A DNA stretch of 64,000 nt from Gnetum montanum (taxonomy: Eukaryota > Streptophyta > Gnetopsida > Gnetales > Gnetaceae), in assembly GCA_015680685.1 (NCBI GenBank), contig MNCI01036184.1:209961-273960 (forward strand), in the 5' to 3' direction. The notes beneath the pieces were generated by a model. That model made no database searches. It worked only from the letters and a program-made list of their open reading frames with translations, and was not told the origin of the DNA. Shown piece after piece: positions 58,801 to 64,000 of this stretch. The translations under genes and the position numbers were made by a program. Position 1 is the first letter of the stretch. Each line of letters starts with the position of its first letter.

Positions 58801-61190
58801 TCTAGCTTATCAGAAAAGCATAAAACTTCCTTAGTATGTATTTAATGCAATGCTACCAATGCATGCATATTTGATGACCATCATTTATCATTTACCAATG
58901 GACCAACCCACTAGCAAGCAAGGGTGGGACCTAAAAACACATATATAAATAATGTAAAAAATGAATTTGCCCATAACTAGAGTGAGTTGTCTAGTGGTAT
59001 AAATTTCAAGTAATAAAATAAAGGTTGCAAGTTTAAGTTTCAACCTTCAAAGTTAAGTATTTTGGTTTTCCAATTTTTTGCTTTCTCCATAACAATTTAG
59101 AGATTTTTCTACAAGTTTTTCCATGGTGCATACATGTTCCATACAATAGGCATGTGTATGCACCATGAGCATACACATATGCTAATAGTAGCAATAAAGA
59201 TGTACCAAGGAAGTTTGCATGCTCTTCCCTAGCCTATCTCTATTTTGACCATCCTACCTTAATTCTATTTACACAGAGCTTTGGTCAGATCCCTAAACCA
59301 AATATTGCTTAAAAATTTTATTAATTCACAAATTCCTATTTTATTTTTCTATGCTTAATTTTCTTTTGGAAATTTTAGGCAATATATATTTTTTAAGATA
59401 AAAAGATTTCAACATGGAGCTTTCATTGCGTCCCACAAATATGTTGTATGCTTAACTTTTTTGGGAAATTTTACACCTTTTATATGTTGACAATTTAAGT
59501 GAGACAAAAAGGTTCCGAGAAGATTTCCAATTCATGAGCTTTGGATGGATCCTACGTAGCATCTAGGTTTAATCTTTATCGTGGAGTGAGGTATGATTTC
59601 CACTTCCATCATGGAGCTTTGGGTGGCTTCCATGTGAGGAAAATATAGCATCTAATTTTTCCATCTTCATCATGTAGTGAGAGTATGACCTCTCTTGACC
59701 TCATAACCATCTAACTTAAGATTAAACTCCTAATGCCATCCTAGATATATTTTAACAAGTACATAACCAACTCGGCCATGTTCATGAAGGAAATCTTTTT
59801 TTGGCCAAGAGGCCAACACATTTGGTGCAATGGTAGGTGGGAAGGGGGTGAAGTTTGTCAACATCACCATGTTAGAACATTGGTTTTTAAATAAAATAGA
59901 AGCATTCAAGTATATAAATAAAAAACCAAAACAATGGGCTTTCTTGTAATTTTGGCTGAGAAGCCAACACATCTAGCACCATGGTGGGTGAGAGGGGGTG
60001 AAGTTTGTCAACATTGCCACGTCAAAACATTGGTTTTCAAATGAAACAAAAACATTCTCCTATATAAATAAAAAATCAAAACAATGAGCTTTCTTTGCTC
60101 TCTTGGTCCTTCTCCATAGCAAAATAATTTTACTGTTGTAACAATGAGAGGAGCTCTCTTGGTCACATTGTTTTTCTTTTTTTTTTTGGTTAATAGACTT
60201 TACCATGGTAAATAAGTAATTACTGTCATAACATTGCGATAATAGATCAACTTTTTAATGGGAATTATTATTTGTGAGAGTCCAACTACTTTGTAACCTG
60301 AACTTTGTCCTTGAAAAATAAATTCTCAGTGCATCAATTTGAGAATTTTTAATTTGAAAAATATAAAAAATTCTTTTGGCCAAATAATAGATATATATCA
60401 TAAATATATAGCTAAACTAGTAATATGTCATTGGTTACATGAGTTTTCTAACAACTAGAGCTTTATTTAATAAAATAGAACATCTAGGTTTTCATCTTCA
60501 TCATGGAGTAAGAGTATAAGCTCTCTCAACCATATAATAATCCAACTCAAGTTTAAACTTTTTTGATGTCATGCTAGACATATTTTAACATGAGTCTTCC
60601 AACAACTAAAGCTTTGAAGTTTGGATCTAGATTATGGAGTGAGATTATAACCTTTGCTTGCCTCATAACAATTCCACTTAAATTGATCTCCATATGCATT
60701 CAATTATGTCTACATAAAATTTCAAATGAGGCCCAAATTGTTGTTCGGCCCACAAATGATGGTTGGAATTTATTGCTAAAAAATTTGTTAGTATTGAAAT
60801 CTCACATTAATGCACAAGAATGCTCACCCATCTTTCAATTGCATAGCTCAAGCACTTATAAAAATTACTAACATACATGCAATCCAAAATTTCTACTTTA
60901 TTTCATAAGTTAACTATATGTACAACCTCAACAAGTTAAAATTAGAAGAAAAGAGTTTATAAAGGCAAATGAAACATTGAATCACAAACCTCTACTAAAT
61001 TTAAAATTTTTATTATTTATAATAAGTTTCTATAAGTGTTAGCCTAGTAATAAGGGTCTTACCCTAATAACCCCAAGTCTTTGCTTCAATTCTATTACAT
61101 AATACTAAATTATAAATTTTAAAAAAAGTTCTATAAAAGAAATTAAGAAACGGTTGTGATAAATCCAATAAGTCACATGGTAAGAAAATC
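58801..61190. other. Non-coding DNA between the LINE relic and the GGT region
   Basis: No gene recognised. A tandem duplication with a 151-bp period lies at about 59801-60098 (units starting TTGGCCAAGAGGCCAACACA and TTGGCTGAGAAGCCAACACA). Possible decayed tRNA-like SINE pieces lie at 58979-59045 (GTGAGTTGTCTAGTGGTA ... GCAAGTTTAAGTTTC) and 61036-61105. T-rich tract at 60171-60190. Confidence 0.4.
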
Positions 61191-61194
61191 AAGC

Positions 61195-62090
61195 TCCACT
61201 TGCAGTTTTCTCCGGCTAAAATTAGTAGTAAAGAGTATGTGCAGTCATATGTTCCTGCACCATGTGCGAACCAAGCACTTCTATGCACGTTCACGGATTT
61301 TCCAAGTCAAAAAGTCGATTCATGTGCAATGGCGAGGAACTACTACTATCAGTTGATCAATAATAATTTTCATGCACGCAAGGCAAGGGAAGCGATTTAG
61401 AAACTTAACGTTTTGGTAGGGAACAGTGAGGATAAGCTATTAAGCTGGTCACTGCCACTCCTCTTCTCGCGATTAGATTCGTAAGCTGTAACTGCTACTC
61501 CTTGACCTTCAGTGTTATTAGTTGGTTATAAATCGCATTGCATGTCTCTGCAAGTGCAAGCATCTTCAATTTTTCTAAGTACATATACGCGTGAGTGAAT
61601 ATCTCAAGTTCCAGCATTAGTTACTAGTTTCTACACTTTAGTAACATACTCAGTGCCCTCGCTCAATTATCTACCCCGGATCTTCTTCTTAATTACGATC
61701 CTCAGCTTTCATCTTCTTCCAAATTCGAAAACAATCGAGTAACTACATCTTGATCTAATTTCTGATTTAGATTTCATCCCTAAAAGCCTATTGATCAGAA
61801 GCGTTCTTTCTAGACGTGCAATACGCTTCTGATCTCATGGCTCCTGCGCATGAAGTAAGAATGATCGTGAACAATCGTTTTCGATTTCAAAAAATGAGCG
61901 TGCATAAAAGTGCGTAGAAGTTGTAACTGTCTCACTTGCACATGCTAAAAACGAAATATTTGCATGCACAAACTTCTTATTGCTAATTTTAACCAGCAAA
62001 ATATTAACCGTAAAAGAGATCCGTGTTTCGGCGTACTTCATGCGGCTAATTTTAGCCCAAGAAAAAGCGGAGAAAATTTTGGCAGATTAG
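61195..62090. repeat. Possible inverted-repeat (MITE-like) element upstream of GGT
   Basis: The left arm (from 61205) has TTTTCTCCGGCTAAAATTAG and later CTTCTATGCACGTTCACGG; the right arm (about 61880-62085), read in reverse complement, has TTTTCTCCG, GGCTAAAATTAGC, and CTTCTACGCACTTTTATGCACGCTCA. The arms are imperfect, with small insertions. No target duplication established. It spans the likely promoter zone, where TTATAAATC (61526-61534) could be a TATA box. Confidence 0.35.
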
Positions 62091-62275
62091 TGATTTTGAT
62101 GGGCGCTTGAGCTATGTGCCACCCGAAAGATGGTTAAGCTTGGTGAGAAGAGCATTATCAAAAAAAATCCCAAGAACTTTGCTTGCCTTGGGTCTTGAAT
62201 TCGAGCAAAGATAAAACCCGGGCAGATGGGCAAATATTATTGTTAATGTTTATGTTTTGATAGCGCAGTGCAAGG

Positions 62276-62647
62276 ATGGGTGGTGCAGAGAGATCTGTGA
62301 GTGCGGTGTTGCTGGTTAGTCTGATTTTGGGGCTCTGCTGCTGCAGCCAGAGCGAGGGCACTGGTGTTGCTGCACAAGTTTACAATAATAAGAAGAAGGG
62401 AATAATTGTTGCCAGGAATGGCGCAGTGGCGTCGGATGTTGGAGAATGTTCGCGTATTGGGACTGTTGCTCTCAAAAATGGCGGACATGCCGTGGATGCT
62501 GCGGTTGCCACAGCACTGTGTCTGGGTGTTATGAGCGGAGCCTCAAGTGGAATCGGTGGAGGTTCTTTCATGCTTCTGCGTGAAGCCTCCTCTGGTTTTG
62601 CTCACGCTTACAACATGCGCGAGACTGCCCCTGCTTCAGCTTCCCAG
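62276..62647 (+). CDS. GGT: Gamma-glutamyltransferase (glutathione hydrolase), exon 1
   Basis: Plant GGTs split the gamma-glutamyl bond of glutathione and its conjugates in the apoplast or vacuole. This exon gives 124 codons (372 bp, phase 0). Residues 8-22 (SAVLLVSLILGLCCC) form a signal-peptide or membrane-anchor core. From residue 41 the N-terminal signature of the family is intact: ARNGAVASDVGECSRIG, GGHAVDAAVATALCLGV and SGIGGGSFMLL, then MRETAPASASQ. The ATG is the first after in-frame stops at 62258-62263. The exon ends CCCAG with donor GTACTT. The catalytic Thr and the small subunit lie in later exons outside the window. This is the only apparently intact gene here; pseudogene status cannot be excluded. 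Confidence 0.85.
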
Positions 62648-63005
62648 GTACTTCTCCTCCACACTGTTTCTGAAATCTAAATCACCGTAAATAGCAACGG
62701 TGAGTTAATATAGATTTGTTTCGCTTAAGTATCCTTAGAAAACAGACAGTGGAGAAATAATAATAATAGATGTGGATGAGAATGGTAACCGGTGATGCAA
62801 CGTACTGTGAAAAAATTTTATTGCAAAAACAACAATCGATTTATTGCAGATTTTGAAGAATAAAGTTAAAAACATTAATGTAGCGGTTGACTCTGACCAG
62901 GCCCTCCTGCCCTGCCGAATGGTGGTTTTATAATATGCGTTTGCCATAGTATTTTCCCTGGGCTTTTTCCGATAAAATCATCACGAACTGTAAGATTCCC
63001 GAAAT

Positions 63006-63271
63006 ATTTTGAAACCTAATTTTAATTTTAATAGTTTATAAATATAGAGGTATAATTTTAATTACCACGATTCCTTTGCCTGACCAATTTTTGTTACTAC
63101 AGGCACAATTGGGAGTCTCGTAAATCAAGATTCTGAATCTTGTCGAGCATAGTTTTTCTTTTTAAGTTCGCCCCACACCTGGTTCTGAAAAACTCCTAGA
63201 ATTAATGATGATAGTAATCTACGGTCTCATATGTACCAACAATTATCTCGTTGCTCTTGATCAATCAAGTC
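63006..63271. repeat. Left arm of a near-perfect inverted repeat in intron 1
   Basis: 266 bp, ending exactly at a single N (63272). The reverse complement at 63671-63936 differs at about three positions. Confidence 0.85.
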
Positions 63272-63670
63272 NTTATCCGATCAGCTAGAAGAGAATCCAT
63301 AAAGAATTCATATATCCTATATATAGGAAAAGTACCTTATCTCTAATACTTTTACCTAGCTATTTTGCATCACAATGATAATATTATAGTTGTTCGGAGG
63401 AATATTACAGTTGTTCGGAGGATTTGTGTTCAAGGTCATTATTTAACGTTGAAGTATTCCTAGCTATTTTGCATCACAATGAGAATATTATAGTTGTTCG
63501 GAGGATTTGTATTCAAGGTCATTATTGCAGATAAGATTGAAGTACTTTGTATACTGAGTGTTGCAGTAGGATATCATCATACCAACGGTTTTAACGATGC
63601 GGATTTTGAAATCGAGGAGCAACCTGATGATAACACGAGAAAGAAATAAAAACATGGAGAAGTTGCAGCA

Positions 63671-63936
63671 GACTTGATTGATAAAGAGCAACGAGATAAT
63701 TGTTGGTACATATGAGACCGTAGATTACTATCATCATTAATTCTAGGAGTTTTTCAGAACCAGGTGTGGGGCGAACTTAAAAAGAAAAACTATGCTTGAC
63801 AAGATTCAGAATCTTGATTTACGAGACTCCCAATTGTGCCTGTAGTAACGAAAATTGGTCAGGCAAAGGAATCGTGGTAATTAAAATTATACCTCTATAT
63901 TTATAAACTATTAAAATTAAAATTAGGTTTCAAAAT
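63671..63936. repeat. Right arm of the inverted repeat in intron 1
   Basis: 266 bp, ending exactly at a single N (63937). Both arms stop at N bases, which points to a gap-closing or haplotype-joining artefact more than to a natural hairpin. Confidence 0.85.
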
Positions 63937-64000
63937 NCCAGAGTCCATGCTTATTACCATTCGAAAACTGCACCCCGATTCTTAGATGAAAGTAAGAAAT

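Larger units (their letters stand above)
62648..64000 (+). other. GGT: Intron 1 of GGT (continues beyond the window)
   Basis: Starts with GTACTT at 62648. No acceptor leading to a recognisable GGT exon 2 was found before the end. The part 63006-63937 is of doubtful assembly. A 104-bp-period tandem duplication (units at 63355 and 63459, each with CCTAGCTATTTTGCATCACA) lies within it. Confidence 0.65.

Noticed and set aside
58979-59045. tRNA gene
   Set aside because: Only weak A-box and B-box-like strings and no cloverleaf; at most a decayed SINE.
63006-63936. MIRNA precursor or MITE hairpin in the GGT intron
   Set aside because: The arms end exactly at N bases, and the same pattern occurs at another N pair, so an assembly artefact is more likely.
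1-64000. CRISPR arrays, bacterial operons, riboswitches or organelle DNA
   Set aside because: No regularly spaced repeat-spacer pattern, no ribosome binding sites and no organelle genes; the content is plant nuclear.

Overview
The window is plant nuclear DNA, most likely from a large, repeat-rich, slowly turning-over genome such as a gymnosperm (inference). The support is one plant-type gene start (gamma-glutamyltransferase exon 1) in 64 kb, nested LTR retrotransposons with long-decayed coding regions but still recognisable integration scars, and two LINE relics. Almost every open frame in the first 58 kb is a broken piece of retrotransposon coding or a shadow of it. No intact transposon protein remains.

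Layout, with elements named A, B, D, E, F, G and H for this report. Element B (minus strand, gag only, no pol) is the outermost host. Its 5' LTR is 44882-45890, its gag runs 13788 to about 11870, and the remnant of its 3' LTR is 8553-8949. That 3' LTR is interrupted by element A (1 to about 8545, minus, gag-pro-RT-RNaseH-integrase, 3' LTR beyond the left edge). B's short leader, just after its primer-binding site, was hit twice: by element D (36172-44869, minus; duplication TAATG/CAATG) and by element E (13879-36137, minus; duplication CTAAT on both sides). E, also gag only, was in turn hit by element G (24383-33982, minus, gag-pol; duplication AGTTT/AGTTC), by a truncated element F (18799-21254), and by an unidentified 2.7-kb sequence (about 15965-18695). 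E is odd because its two outermost LTRs point in opposite directions.

Element H (49058-57654, plus strand) is separate. It has two 814-bp LTRs about 8% different by hand count, a perfect TTTAT target duplication, a primer site and a polypurine tract. D and H belong to one non-autonomous family. They carry gag plus a large second reading frame, ORF2 (a conserved N-terminal domain followed by a long coiled coil), and have no protease, reverse transcriptase, RNase H or integrase. ORF2 lies between an internal polypurine-tract-like box, shared with the other elements, and the terminal polypurine tract. In D it is preceded by a TATA/GATATC module resembling the LTR promoter. In both copies a splice-acceptor-like TTGTAG or TTATAG lies directly before its ATG. 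Presumably these elements were mobilised in trans by autonomous relatives such as A and G, which share primer-site type, polypurine tract and gag architecture.

Between B and H lies a tandemly duplicated L1-type LINE reverse transcriptase fragment (about 46990-48665). After H come an RTE-type LINE tail (58303-58800), AT-rich non-coding DNA with a 151-bp tandem duplication, a possible inverted-repeat element (about 61195-62090), and the GGT start: exon 1 at 62276-62647 with its first intron running off the window.

Two places look like assembly artefacts rather than biology. Both are exact or near-exact reverse-complement copies bounded by single N bases (41669-41793 and 63006-63937). Two longer N runs (13472-13518 and 53398-53458) interrupt B gag and the region upstream of ORF2 in H.
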